64,000 nucleotides of DNA, taken from Photobacterium indicum (GTDB lineage Bacteria > Pseudomonadota > Gammaproteobacteria > Enterobacterales > Vibrionaceae). Below are positions 33,948-42,384 of the stretch, one piece after another. The notes below the pieces were generated by a model. That model was not told the DNA's origin, did not search any database, and saw only the letters and a list, made by a program, of their open reading frames with translations. The translations under genes were made by a program, and so were the position numbers. Where the stretch lies: positions 62,001-126,000 of the forward strand of contig NZ_PYOC01000001.1 in the NCBI RefSeq assembly GCF_003026215.1, read 5' to 3'. Numbering within the stretch: the stretch's first letter is position 1; every line of letters begins with the position of its first letter.

Positions 33948-35039
33948 TTAAACCTTAGGAATTTGTTGGGTAATACAGTGAATATTGCCGCCACCCAATA
34001 ATATTTCACGCGCATTCACCCCCGTTACTTCATAGTTTGGATATAAATCAGCTAACAACAGCGCGACGTCTTTATCGTGTTTCTCATCCAGCAACGGATA
34101 AATAACATGATTATTTGAAATCAGGTAGTTGGCGTAAGATCCTGCTAAACGCTCGCCCGGTACTCGCTCCATCCCTTCTGATACATCGACACCATTCGCT
34201 TCATCTTCTGAAATATACAGTGGGCCCGGCATCGGCAGTTTATGGATTTTAATCTGGCGACCTTTGGCATCAGTCTCGGTTAATAATACGTCCATCGCTT
34301 TTCGTGAAATAAGATACTGAGGATCTGTTTCATCATCACACCATGTCAGTGCAATTTCACCTGGGCGTACAACGTGAATCAAGTTATCAACGTGTCCGTT
34401 AGTCTCATCGTTATACAAACCTTGAGGGATCCATATTACCTTTTCAATAGAGAGATTTTCTTTCAGTACATCTTCAATCTCTTCACGAGTTAGATCAGGA
34501 TTACGGCTTGGGTGAAGCAAGCATTCTTCAGTGGTGTATAACGTTCCTTCACCATCCACATGAATAGAGCCACCTTCTAGTACGATAGGGGCACGATAGC
34601 TATCATCGCCTAACGTTTCACACACTTTTCGTGCGACAGCGTCGTCTTTATCCCATGGGAAATAGAGCCCATCAACCAATCCGCCCCACGCATTAAAGTG
34701 CCAATCAACACCGCGTCGTTCACCATGATCATTCACCACATACGAAGGGCCGATATCACGCATCCAAGAATCATCGGTACTCATTTCTAGTACCTGAATA
34801 TAACTCGGTAATACTACGCGGGCATTTTCAAACTGCTCGGCACTCACCACCATAGTAACCGGTGTTGTTTTCGCTATGGCTTTGGCGACTTCTACAAATG
34901 TTGCTTGTGCTGGTTTTGCGCCATAACGCCAATTATCGGTACGCTCTGGCCATGCCATCCATATAGCAGATTGAGGTTCGTGCTCTGCTGGCATTCTAAA
35001 TCCATCTTGCTTTGGGTTTGTGCTTAATTGTTTAGTCAT
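33948..35039 (-). CDS. aguA: Agmatine deiminase AguA
   Basis: Cytosolic hydrolase converting agmatine to N-carbamoylputrescine and ammonia. About 363 residues of the PPAD family: MPAEHEPQSAIWMAWPER at the start, ARDIGP-type MRDIGPSYVV, LEGGSIHVDGEGTL, NDETNGHVDN (His/Asp) and the catalytic Cys in GGGNIHCITQQ near the end. The ATG at 35039 is preceded by AAGGTGA; a GTG 9 bases upstream is in frame. Downstream of the antiporter gene, 33 bases away, in one minus-strand operon. Confidence 0.95.
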   Translation of the reverse strand: MTKQLSTNPKQDGFRMPAEHEPQSAIWMAWPERTDNWRYGAKPAQATFVEVAKAIAKTTPVTMVVSAEQFENARVVLPSYIQVLEMSTDDSWMRDIGPSYVVNDHGERRGVDWHFNAWGGLVDGLYFPWDKDDAVARKVCETLGDDSYRAPIVLEGGSIHVDGEGTLYTTEECLLHPSRNPDLTREEIEDVLKENLSIEKVIWIPQGLYNDETNGHVDNLIHVVRPGEIALTWCDDETDPQYLISRKAMDVLLTETDAKGRQIKIHKLPMPGPLYISEDEANGVDVSEGMERVPGERLAGSYANYLISNNHVIYPLLDEKHDKDVALLLADLYPNYEVTGVNAREILLGGGNIHCITQQIPKV

Positions 35040-35072
35040 GATATTCACCTTTATAATTTATATATACCATCG

Positions 35073-36491
35073 CTATGCAGTATGTTCTTGGTAATCTTGT
35101 GATTTATTGGCTTGTTTTTTCTTCGCTATAGCCAGCTTCAATAAATATTCACCAATCGCAATAGTCAGCAACACACCAATTAATACAGGCGCGCTATAGG
35201 TCCAATTAACGGAGAGCGAAATCAAATCAGGGAAAATAAACAATACAACAGCCTGCGCAATAGTAAGGAAGCACACAGTGCTTAATAACCACTGCATCCC
35301 CATACCACCAGGTACACGGAAAGGACGCTCAAATTGACTATCACTAATACGTAACTTCAAATACGACGGGAACATGAATAAATAAGGTAAAAGGAAAATA
35401 CAGCTTGAGAATGCAAACACTGACCAGAATAATTCATCACTGCTTTGGGCAAAGATGGCATACGCTAAGATAACTGCAGTCGAGAGTGCACCAGTAATAT
35501 TATTAGCACCGATAGGGGTATCATGCTTTTCAGACATCTTACCTACGACATCAGGCAGTTCGCCTTCACTTGCGGCTTCTGCTGCTGCACGGCTTGCGCC
35601 CATTGTCCATGTCACCATGTTACCAATGAAGGTCAGCAGTGCCATTGTGCCGATAATGTAGACCATCATCTGACCAAAATCACCGTCACCAAACAGTTTA
35701 CGTAACGTATCGATAATACCAGCAACTAAACCAATATCTTGAACAGGTAATGCCATCAAAATACCAACAGTACCAAACACATAAAGAAAGGCTGTAATTA
35801 TGGCCGCGAGGAAAATGGCTTTGGGCATATCGCGCACATCTTTCATTTCTTTGGTCATGGTTGCGACAAGCTCGAAGCCCATCAAATTAAACACCAACGC
35901 AGGCAGAAAGGCGACCCCAGTATCTAAGCTTGGCATCATGGCGGAAAAGCTAAATTCATTTGCAACACCATGTTTAGCGGCGTAGATAAAGCCACCGAAA
36001 CCCAATACAGAAATAACCGCGATTTTCAGTATTGCACCAATATTTGTAACCCATACACCCACATCGACCGATACATTACAAATCCAGATCGTTAACCATG
36101 TTAGTACAATACAAATAACGACTTGCCAGAATAAAGATAAGCCAGGGAAAAATAATTCAGAAAACATACCCGCAAACATAATATAAACAGCAGGCATCCA
36201 TAACCCGACATTTATCCAGTAAAACCATGTTGTTCTTACTGCCCATTTATAACCAAAGGCTTTTTTAACCCAATCATAAATTCCCCCTTCACCGGGGTAG
36301 GTTGTACTCAATTCAGAAGTAATTAATCCATAAGGAATAACAAAAACAACCAGTGTTAAAATCCACCAGCCAATAGAGCTCACCCCTATCGATGCTGAAG
36401 CCGTTAATGTATCGACAACAATAACGGCGCATAAACTAAAGAGAGCCAGACTTGTGACCCCCATCTTTCCTGTCGATGCTTGCGTGTCCAT
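35073..36491 (-). CDS. APC-family antiporter, probably agmatine/putrescine (AguD-like)
   Basis: Inner-membrane amino-acid/polyamine antiporter of 472 residues with twelve hydrophobic segments and the APC start ALFSLCAVIVVDTLTASASIG. GEGGIYDWVKKAFG and GFELVATMTKEMKD are family signatures (basic amino-acid/polyamine exchange). Transcribed into aguA, so agmatine in, putrescine out is the likely exchange. Its promoter shares the region of the FNR-type box on the other strand. Confidence 0.9.
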   Translation of the reverse strand: MDTQASTGKMGVTSLALFSLCAVIVVDTLTASASIGVSSIGWWILTLVVFVIPYGLITSELSTTYPGEGGIYDWVKKAFGYKWAVRTTWFYWINVGLWMPAVYIMFAGMFSELFFPGLSLFWQVVICIVLTWLTIWICNVSVDVGVWVTNIGAILKIAVISVLGFGGFIYAAKHGVANEFSFSAMMPSLDTGVAFLPALVFNLMGFELVATMTKEMKDVRDMPKAIFLAAIITAFLYVFGTVGILMALPVQDIGLVAGIIDTLRKLFGDGDFGQMMVYIIGTMALLTFIGNMVTWTMGASRAAAEAASEGELPDVVGKMSEKHDTPIGANNITGALSTAVILAYAIFAQSSDELFWSVFAFSSCIFLLPYLFMFPSYLKLRISDSQFERPFRVPGGMGMQWLLSTVCFLTIAQAVVLFIFPDLISLSVNWTYSAPVLIGVLLTIAIGEYLLKLAIAKKKQANKSQDYQEHTA

Positions 36492-36780
36492 AATCCATCT
36501 CCATGGTTATTCAAACGTATAATATTTATTTTTATTACTAAGACTTCTCACGTGTTGGTTATTATCTAAACAGACCACGCAGCATTGTTTCGTTATTAGA
36601 ATCACTTATCGACGAGTTCACCTTTAATGATGATAAAGGCGTGACCTGAAATTCAGATATAGCTACTCAATCCCTCTTATTCGATAAAATTGATTCTGAT
36701 CAAGTGAATAAGATGCCATTAAGGGATACTTTTCATGCCAACCAGTATTGTTAGATAAATCATTAAACAGGGAGAGTGGC
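36492..36780. other. Divergent promoter region of the agmatine genes
   Basis: Lies between the minus-strand aguD-like/aguA pair and the plus-strand carbamate kinase remnant and TetR gene. Contains the FNR-type site annotated at 36690-36703. No coding region supported; a minus-strand frame at 36663-36881 is antisense to the remnant. Confidence 0.5.
36690..36730 (+). promoter_or_regulatory. FNR-type class II promoter
   Basis: TTGATTCTGATCAA (36690-36703) is a perfect TTGAT-N4-ATCAA FNR box. A -10-like GATACT (36725-36730) places the transcription start near 36737, putting the box centre about 40.5 bases upstream, the class II activator position. It points to the carbamate kinase remnant and the TetR gene. 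Confidence 0.75.
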
Positions 36781-36840
36781 ATGAAAAATAACAAACCAAT
36801 CATTGTTGTTGCTGTAGGTGGAAATGCTTTATTGCAATAA
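36781..36840 (+). pseudogene. Carbamate kinase remnant (first 19 codons)
   Basis: The frame MKNNKPIIVVAVGGNALLQ then stop is the N-terminal start of carbamate kinase (family pattern KPIVVAxGGNALLQRGE), with an intact ribosome site, GGGAGAG, 4 bases before the ATG. After the premature stop none of the three frames continues the family sequence; 59 bases later the TetR gene begins. The rest of the gene appears deleted. The enzyme would have recovered ATP from the carbamoyl phosphate made by putrescine carbamoyltransferase. Confidence 0.8.
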
Positions 36841-36899
36841 TATAAGAATAATAGTGGCTCAAATAATCTCGATATGTACACAAAAAATAAGAGGGCGAG

Positions 36900-37523
36900 A
36901 TGAAAAAGGAATCAACAGATCAAAGGCTTAAAAGGATTCATAAAGCTGTCACTCATCTCGTCGCTCATCGTGACGTCAATTCAATCTCTATTTATGATGT
37001 CGCCAAAGAAGCCGCGATTGCAGCATCTACCGTTTACCATCATTACCCTAATATTGAAGCGTTAATATACGAATTGATGGAAGACATTTTCGTTGATTTC
37101 ACAAACGTCTTACAAGACTCTATCATCGCTGAAAGAATCCATCATTGGAGTGACATCAACCGGATGATTGAACAAGGGTTTGTCACTTACTACAGTAACA
37201 ACCCACTTGTTCAGCGCATTTTACTTGGGCAACACATATACGCTTCTATCCGCCATGCTGATGCACAAAATGACCTATTACTGGCCGAACATGTCGAAGC
37301 AATTTATCGTCAATACTTCGTATTGCCAGAGCTACCTACCAATGTGAATATTTTTGCCATAGCTTTGCAAGTTGCCGATAAAGTTTACTCAATGAACTAC
37401 CGAGAAAATGGCAGTATTCCACCAGAAATGGCACGTGAAGCTATCACGTTAACAGAAGCTTACTTAGGCACTTACCTACCTAAGAATTTACCAAGAAAGC
37501 CAATAGAAGTAATCACACACTAA
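36900..37523 (+). CDS. TetR-family regulator of the agmatine genes
   Basis: Regulator of 207 residues with an N-terminal helix-turn-helix (SISIYDVAKEAAIAASTVYHHYPNIEALI, about residues 28-56) and a C-terminal ligand domain with no recognised signature. AGAGGGCGAG precedes the ATG. It stands between the divergent antiporter/aguA operon and ptcA, so control of agmatine use is the best inference (agmatine-responsive regulators of this kind are known elsewhere). Ends with a strong terminator. Confidence 0.85.
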   Translation: MKKESTDQRLKRIHKAVTHLVAHRDVNSISIYDVAKEAAIAASTVYHHYPNIEALIYELMEDIFVDFTNVLQDSIIAERIHHWSDINRMIEQGFVTYYSNNPLVQRILLGQHIYASIRHADAQNDLLLAEHVEAIYRQYFVLPELPTNVNIFAIALQVADKVYSMNYRENGSIPPEMAREAITLTEAYLGTYLPKNLPRKPIEVITH

Positions 37524-37541
37524 GCCATCTTTTAGCCTGAC

Positions 37542-37577
37542 AAAAAAACGTTTATAACTACGGTTATAAACGTTTTT
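37542..37577. terminator. Perfect 15-bp terminator after the TetR gene
   Basis: AAAAACGTTTATAAC (37544-37558) and GTTATAAACGTTTTT (37563-37577) flank TACG. T-runs in both directions. Confidence 0.9.
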
Positions 37578-37887
37578 CTGCTGCTTAGCATTTATTATCC
37601 ATAGCCATTAATAAAAATAGACCTTTTATAATTTAAGATATTTAGACAGCGCTATTTAAACATCAGAATCAATTATCGACTATTAATCGCCATGCAAATA
37701 ATTATTTGTGATTTATACCATGAACATTTTTCGTTTATTTGAAAACAAATCGATTAGTGATTCTAGTTTAAGTATTAATCACCGAACCAGCACATAATAA
37801 AAACATAAAGAATAGATAGAACATCTTATTACATGTCGTAACTTATTACACGTTTCGACAACAACCGTTATTTAGAAGGGAAAAATC
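37578..37887. other. Leader and promoter region of ptcA
   Basis: AT-rich, no gene and no FNR-type box found. It must hold the ptcA promoter. Confidence 0.4.
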
Positions 37888-38934
37888 ATGAAAACGCCAT
37901 CTTCAAGCGCTACTAATTTGAATAAAGAAGGTTTACGTCATTTCCTGAAAACTCAAGATTATTCTAAAAAAGAGTTAAACGATATTCTTGAACTAATGGC
38001 AATGCTAAAACAAGCACGCCATGACAATGCATTACCCCAGCTATTCAAAGGTAAATCTGTTGCTATGATTTTCGAGCAACCTTCAACTCGTACACGTGTC
38101 TCTTTTGAAACAGCCGCAACTATGCTTGGTGGCCATGCTTTATTCTTGTCACCAAAAGATATTCACCTTGGTGGTAAAGAGTCACTTGAAGACACAGCGC
38201 GAGTATTGTCTCGTATGGTTGATGTCATTATGGCGCGTGTTGATGATCACAGCACGGTTGCAGGCTTAGCTGAACAAGCAACTGTTCCCGTTATCAATGG
38301 TTTATGTGACTGGTTACACCCGACTCAAATTATGGCAGATTTATTTACCATGCTTGAGCACCTACCTGAAGGTAAAACGCTTAGTGATTTAACGGTTGCC
38401 TTTGTGGGTGATGCCACCAACGTTGCCTCTTCGCTGATGTTTGCATGTACTAAGTTTGGCATGACCTTCAAACATATCTGCCCTGAACGTTTTAAAGCAC
38501 CACAGAAGTGGGTCGATATTGCTTTAGACAACTGTGAAACATCTAACGGTAAGCTCGTTATTACCGATAATACCGACGAAGTTGCTGGCTGTGACATTAT
38601 TGTAGCCGATAGCTTCTACTGGTTTGGTCAGGAAGATGAAAAAGATATCCGTCTTTCAACGTTTATCCCTGATTACGTTGTAACTGAAACCATGATGGAA
38701 AAAGCAGGGCCAGATGCAATGTTCATGCACTGCTTACCAGCCAATGATCAACGCGAATGTACTCGAGAAGTGATGGAGTCACCACGATCTGTTATTTTTG
38801 ATGAAGCAGAAAACCGCCTAACAGCCCAAATGGCACTGCTAGTTTACTTCACTCACAATCATATTAAGCAACCAAGCCAAGAAACACTGGCCAAACACAA
38901 AATGAAAATTGAAAGTTTCTTAAAAACAATATAA
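37888..38934 (+). CDS. ptcA: Putrescine carbamoyltransferase
   Basis: Cytosolic enzyme that phosphorolyses N-carbamoylputrescine to putrescine and carbamoyl phosphate. 348 residues with the carbamoyl-phosphate loop STRTRVSFE (about 69), HPTQIMADL, and HCLPA. Segments such as DIHLGGKESLEDTARVLSRMVDVIMARVDDH and VINGLCDWLHPTQ resemble enterococcal putrescine carbamoyltransferase more than ornithine carbamoyltransferases, and the C-terminal extra helix (QETLAKHKMKIESFL) is a mark of that enzyme. AGAAGGGAAAAATC precedes the ATG. Completes the agmatine deiminase route with aguA; the kinase step is missing nearby. Confidence 0.88.
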   Translation: MKTPSSSATNLNKEGLRHFLKTQDYSKKELNDILELMAMLKQARHDNALPQLFKGKSVAMIFEQPSTRTRVSFETAATMLGGHALFLSPKDIHLGGKESLEDTARVLSRMVDVIMARVDDHSTVAGLAEQATVPVINGLCDWLHPTQIMADLFTMLEHLPEGKTLSDLTVAFVGDATNVASSLMFACTKFGMTFKHICPERFKAPQKWVDIALDNCETSNGKLVITDNTDEVAGCDIIVADSFYWFGQEDEKDIRLSTFIPDYVVTETMMEKAGPDAMFMHCLPANDQRECTREVMESPRSVIFDEAENRLTAQMALLVYFTHNHIKQPSQETLAKHKMKIESFLKTI

Positions 38935-38953
38935 ACACCACCTAAAACATAAG

Positions 38954-38993
38954 TAAAAAAAGAGCATGGAATCGTTATGATTACATGCTCTTT
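38954..38993. terminator. Bidirectional terminator between ptcA and the DUF3157 gene
   Basis: AAAGAGCATG (38959-38968) pairs with CATGCTCTTT (38984-38993), extended inside by AATC/GATT. A long A-run gives a strong U-tract for the minus-strand gene. Confidence 0.8.
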
Positions 38994-39047
38994 AGGGTTA
39001 CGTTACTTTCAAATATCTACATTTCGTATTTAAATTCTTACTTTTAA

Positions 39048-39692
39048 TTACCAATGCTCAACTTCAACAATTTCAGCACTGATAAAGTAAACCGAATTTT
39101 TAGGCACAGAAAAAGTAATAGGGTTTCCTTTTTGCTGGGTTTTAGGTCTAAAATACGTGTCAGGAAGACGTTTTATTGATGACCAAATTTTAGCTTCTTC
39201 ACTGCCTATTTGATTCCCATTTTCATCGTTCAAGGTAACCTTTACAATCACTGTAACGACCGATTGCAAACTCTGATTTGTCATCATTGTCGGAATAACA
39301 AGCACACCATCATCATACTCGGCAGCTGTAAGTAACACATCAATACCACTATTACTCAGTTGTTGAATGTTTTTACTTGCACCCAGCTCTATACGCGCGC
39401 CTTTAGGTGCCTGAGCAAGAGGAATCGCACTAACCACAGGAATAGCTGCAGCACTCTTCGTAATACTAGAGCTAGCAGGTGCTATTGGTACTGCGCTTGT
39501 TGTTTCGATTGGCGTCGATTTCACTTCTACAGGTAAAGCGGTGGTCTTTATTGCTTGGTATTCCCATGTGAAGTCATCATGTAATACAACTTGTCGACCA
39601 TCTTCTAACATCACCACTTTATCTGCGGCCCAAGCACTATTTGTTGCTGTTAGGGCTATCAATACCCCACACAGCTGGCTCATTATTCTCAT
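39048..39692 (-). CDS. Exported DUF3157-family protein
   Basis: Protein of 214 residues with signal peptide (MSQLCGVLIALTATNSAWA after three residues). The N-terminal mature part VVMLEDGRQVVLHDDFTWEY is the mark of the DUF3157 family, of unknown function, found in vibrios and relatives. A low-complexity Pro/Ser/Ala/Thr linker follows (about 50-95), then a beta-rich domain (VDVLLTAAEYDDGVLVIP-like). ATG at 39692 follows AAGGGA. Convergent with ptcA. Confidence 0.78.
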   Translation of the reverse strand: MRIMSQLCGVLIALTATNSAWAADKVVMLEDGRQVVLHDDFTWEYQAIKTTALPVEVKSTPIETTSAVPIAPASSSITKSAAAIPVVSAIPLAQAPKGARIELGASKNIQQLSNSGIDVLLTAAEYDDGVLVIPTMMTNQSLQSVVTVIVKVTLNDENGNQIGSEEAKIWSSIKRLPDTYFRPKTQQKGNPITFSVPKNSVYFISAEIVEVEHW

Positions 39693-39920
39693 GTTATATC
39701 CCTTACCAAAGCTTTATTTCTTATTCTTATAAGAATAGTAACAGGTTTACTGTCCAAATAATGTTGTATACATCCATCATAAATATATACCCAAGTTACA
39801 ACCTTATCGGTGATGCTGTTCTATCTATTTAAATACTCAATACTACGAGTGATTTCATTAGGGCAATCTGCACTGCCTGAATGAACTGCGAAACCCAAAG
39901 TACACTAACGTTACGACGGT

Positions 39921-40397
39921 TTACTGCTTTTGTAATATATAATTTTCAGCTAAATCGCCAGTGATTCGCTTCCCTTCACGGTCTAAACGAAACAAGCGCC
40001 TTTCTCCAACAAAGTACTGAATACTACTTCCATTATCGTTGAGCAACGTGACTGTATTACCAGCAGCATTCCATTCAAGTTGACCACTGCGCTCGACATC
40101 ACCACCTTCTTTTCCTTGGTAGGTTTCAGTTAGCATATAAGAGCCGTCTTGCCTAAGCATTAGCTGTGTTTCTATACCCGAGCAATCAGCACACGGTAAA
40201 ATGCCATTGTATGTACCATTCCAATCCAGTGCATTACGTGCGTTATGTGCATCTGCAATAACTTCTGCTTGATCTTGAATTGCAGCGACGATAGTAGATT
40301 CAGCCTGCTCAGGTTGCACTGCTTCTGTTGAAGCCTTTTGATCGCAGCCAACCAATAATAATCCCATAACTGTTACAACAAGTAGATTTCGTTTCAT
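39921..40397 (-). CDS. NlpE-like copper-resistance lipoprotein
   Basis: Outer-membrane lipoprotein of about 158 residues. The signal MKRNLLVVTVMGLLLVGC ends in a lipobox Cys; the mature domain WNGTYNGILPCADCSGIETQLML matches the NlpE N-terminal domain, with its CADC motif. NlpE reports surface stress to the Cpx system in E. coli. The ATG at 40397 follows AGGTG; the frame is open to 40436 but that start lacks a signal. Only the N-terminal NlpE domain is present. Confidence 0.83.
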   Translation of the reverse strand: MKRNLLVVTVMGLLLVGCDQKASTEAVQPEQAESTIVAAIQDQAEVIADAHNARNALDWNGTYNGILPCADCSGIETQLMLRQDGSYMLTETYQGKEGGDVERSGQLEWNAAGNTVTLLNDNGSSIQYFVGERRLFRLDREGKRITGDLAENYILQKQ

Positions 40398-40692
40398 CAG
40401 TACACCTATATACAACTGCCTATCGATAACTTTCAATTATAGCGATACATCTGTCTGCTAACGGTCAGTAAAGTGTTAACTGTTAGTCAGAATAAATATG
40501 CGGTATTTAGTGAGTATAATTCCTTGATTAAAAAAATATTAATACTGGTTTAATTAAACTCGAATAGACGCTGTGAAGGGAAAAGAGAATAGTAATTGCA
40601 AAACAACACGGCGACTTAATCCTATGTACATTCCCATAGAAAATACATTAAGCGCTTATAACTACATCACAGAGATACGATAAGGTAATACT
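40398..40692. other. Divergent region between the NlpE-like gene and the ornithine carbamoyltransferase
   Basis: No gene. I searched for ArgR boxes; only weak half-matches such as AGAATAAATATGC (40491-40503 area) are present. No convincing operator. Confidence 0.4.
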
Positions 40693-41694
40693 ATGTCTTT
40701 TAATCTTCGCAACCGTAACTTTCTAAAATTACTTGATTTCACAGGTAAAGAAATCGAACACCTCATAGCATTGGCGCAAGACTTAAAACATGCCAAGTAT
40801 GCGGGCACTGAACAACAGAAGCTGAAGGGTAAAAATATAGCTCTCATCTTTGAAAAAACCTCCACTCGTACCCGTTGTGCGTTTGAAGTAGCAGCCCATG
40901 ATCAAGGAGCACATGTCACTTACATTGGCGGTGGCTCGCAAATGGGTCATAAGGAAAGTACTAAAGATACTGCCCGTGTTTTAGGTCGTTTCTATGATGG
41001 CATTGAATATCGTGGTTTTGGGCAGGATGTCGTTGAGATTCTAGGAGAGCATGCCGGCGTGCCGGTTTGGAATGGTTTAACCGATGAATGGCACCCAACT
41101 CAAATCATCGCAGATTGGATGACAATGCTAGAGCACGGTAACGGCAAGCGCCTAAATCAAATGAAACTCGCCTATATGGGCGATGCAAAAAATAATATGG
41201 GTAACTCACTAATGGTTGGCGCGGCAAAAGTGGGAATGGAAATCCGTCTTGTTGGCCCTAAAGCCTACTGGCCAGATCCGACTCTTGTTGAGAAGTGCAA
41301 TGAGTTGTGCAAAATTTCAGGCGGTAAAATTGTCATTACCGATAATGTCCAAGAAGGTGTTGATAACGTAGACTTTATTTACGGTGATGTATGGGTTTCT
41401 ATGGGTGAGCCGGAAGAACTGTGGGAAACACGCATAAACGACCTAGCACCCTACCAAGTGAATATGTCAGTTATCACAGCAACGCAGAACCCTGCGGTTA
41501 AATACATGCACTGTTTACCTGCATTTCATAATGACGAAACACGAGTGGGTAAAAAGATAGAAGAAAAATTCAATATGAAAGGTCTTGAAGTAACAGAAGA
41601 TGTTTTTGAATCTTCTTACACTATTTGTTTCGATGAAGCAGAAAATAGAATGCACTCAATTAAAGCAATTATGGTTGCAACCTTAGGCGATTAA
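40693..41694 (+). CDS. argF: Ornithine carbamoyltransferase
   Basis: Cytosolic enzyme joining ornithine and carbamoyl phosphate to citrulline, or the reverse in arginine catabolism. 333 residues with the carbamoyl-phosphate loop [24 protein letters not shown], the ornithine-binding SMG motif ([12 protein letters not shown]) and HCLPAFH. AAGGTAATACT precedes the ATG. Could be the catabolic form (arcB); no other arginine gene adjoins to decide. The final 93 bases recur at 44541-44633. Confidence 0.93.
   Translation: MSFNLRNRNFLKLLDFTGKEIEHLIALAQDLKHAKYAGTEQQKLKGKNIALIFEKTSTRTRCAFEVAAHDQGAHVTYIGGGSQMGHKESTKDTARVLGRFYDGIEYRGFGQDVVEILGEHAGVPVWNGLTDEWHPTQIIADWMTMLEHGNGKRLNQMKLAYMGDAKNNMGNSLMVGAAKVGMEIRLVGPKAYWPDPTLVEKCNELCKISGGKIVITDNVQEGVDNVDFIYGDVWVSMGEPEELWETRINDLAPYQVNMSVITATQNPAVKYMHCLPAFHNDETRVGKKIEEKFNMKGLEVTEDVFESSYTICFDEAENRMHSIKAIMVATLGD
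41602..41694 (+). repeat. 93-bp direct repeat, copy 1 (3' end of argF)
   Basis: Identical to 44541-44633 at 90 of 93 positions, same orientation, ending exactly at the TAA stop. Copy spacing is 2939 bases. Confidence 0.95.
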
Positions 41695-41734
41695 TAGTCA
41701 ATAATTCGCACCTAACTAAGAAATCCTATCTACC

Positions 41735-41760
41735 AAAGCCGTATTTTTACGGCTTTTTAT
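41735..41760 (+). terminator. Terminator of argF
   Basis: AAAGCCGTA (41735-41743) pairs with TACGGCTTT (41748-41756), loop TTTT, followed by T residues. About 40 bases after the stop. Confidence 0.85.
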
Positions 41761-42052
41761 CGATCTATGCTACCGATAGCCCTATGCATCATAGTGCGAT
41801 CCCTGTCTTTTGATCAGATCGTGATATCGAAACGAAGTTCAAGAAATCCCCAGTTTTTAAGCTAGGGATTTCCGTATAAGAGACAGGCCAATTGGCGACC
41901 TTTTCCGTATCTGGACGTTACAGGATCACGCTCGTTCTATTCCAATTTAACGTAAGAGACATTTCTATCTGGAAATAAGGCAGGGCACTTTAAAGTGGGA
42001 TAAACAGGATTTTTGAGGCTAGAGTCAAAAAAAACAAACAAAAATACACGTG

Positions 42053-42065
42053 CTGGTCTGACCAG
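42053..42065. promoter_or_regulatory. FadR/GntR-type operator overlapping a promoter
   Basis: CTGGTCTGACCAG is a perfect 13-bp palindrome matching the core of FadR operators (CTGGT-N3-ACCAG). The extended -10 TGCTATTAT (42066-42074) begins one base beyond it, so the operator would sit between -35 and -10, ideal for repression. Confidence 0.55.
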
Positions 42066-42079
42066 TGCTATTATCTGTA

Positions 42080-42137
42080 TTTACAGACGTGTAACTTTAT
42101 ATAGGCTCATTTCAATATTTTAATGAGCTTTTTTTTT
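42080..42137 (+). ncRNA. Candidate short transcript from promoter to terminator
   Basis: The extended -10 predicts a start near 42080; the terminator at 42105-42137 would end it after under 60 bases. No open frame lies between. It may be a small RNA or the leftover of an operon whose coding part was removed. Sequence evidence is limited to the promoter and terminator signals. Confidence 0.35.
42105..42137 (+). terminator. Rho-independent terminator of the mini unit
   Basis: GCTCATT (42105-42111) pairs with AATGAGC (42122-42128), followed directly by nine T (42129-42137). Confidence 0.85.
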
Positions 42138-42384
42138 GCTTATTACCTCGAGCGTTATGTTCAAAATCTTTACCAATATCCGCCCCTGTCTGATATGGCT
42201 CTGTCACAAATAGGGCTCCATTAGCATTCATTGATATGTGTAATGCGCCTTATGTTGTCTTTTTCAGAAATCATGCCTTCTTCAAACGGATGTTTTCACC
42301 GCTGATGCCTTCTTCACCGCATTGATAAAAATTGGTTCTATGATTAATAAGGCTGGTGATGAATACATTTGCTAAGGAGATGTC

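Larger units (their letters stand above)
41761..42384. other. 620-base non-coding stretch inside the repeat-bracketed segment
   Basis: Contains a hairpin (GAAATCCC 41843-41850 with GGGATTTC 41865-41872), the FadR-type mini unit at 42045-42137 and a doubtful 40-codon minus-strand frame ending just left of the terminator at about 42117, without a ribosome site. No other gene seen. Confidence 0.5.

Noticed and set aside
36663-36881. 72-codon minus-strand frame
   Set aside because: It is antisense to the carbamate kinase remnant and crosses the FNR-type promoter; no ribosome site.
40485-40530. ArgR boxes before argF
   Set aside because: Only half-matches (GAAT-N4-AT with wrong flanks); the spacing between possible boxes does not fit the 18-3-18 arrangement.
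42045-42093. Integron attC-like site or cloverleaf RNA
   Set aside because: The nested repeats look suggestive, but the attC core motifs (GTTRRRY and RYYYAAC) are not in the right places, no integrase is nearby, and tRNA signature positions are missing.
42117-42240. 40-codon minus-strand frame in the repeat-bracketed segment
   Set aside because: No ribosome site, overlaps the terminator of the mini unit, and no recognised similarity.
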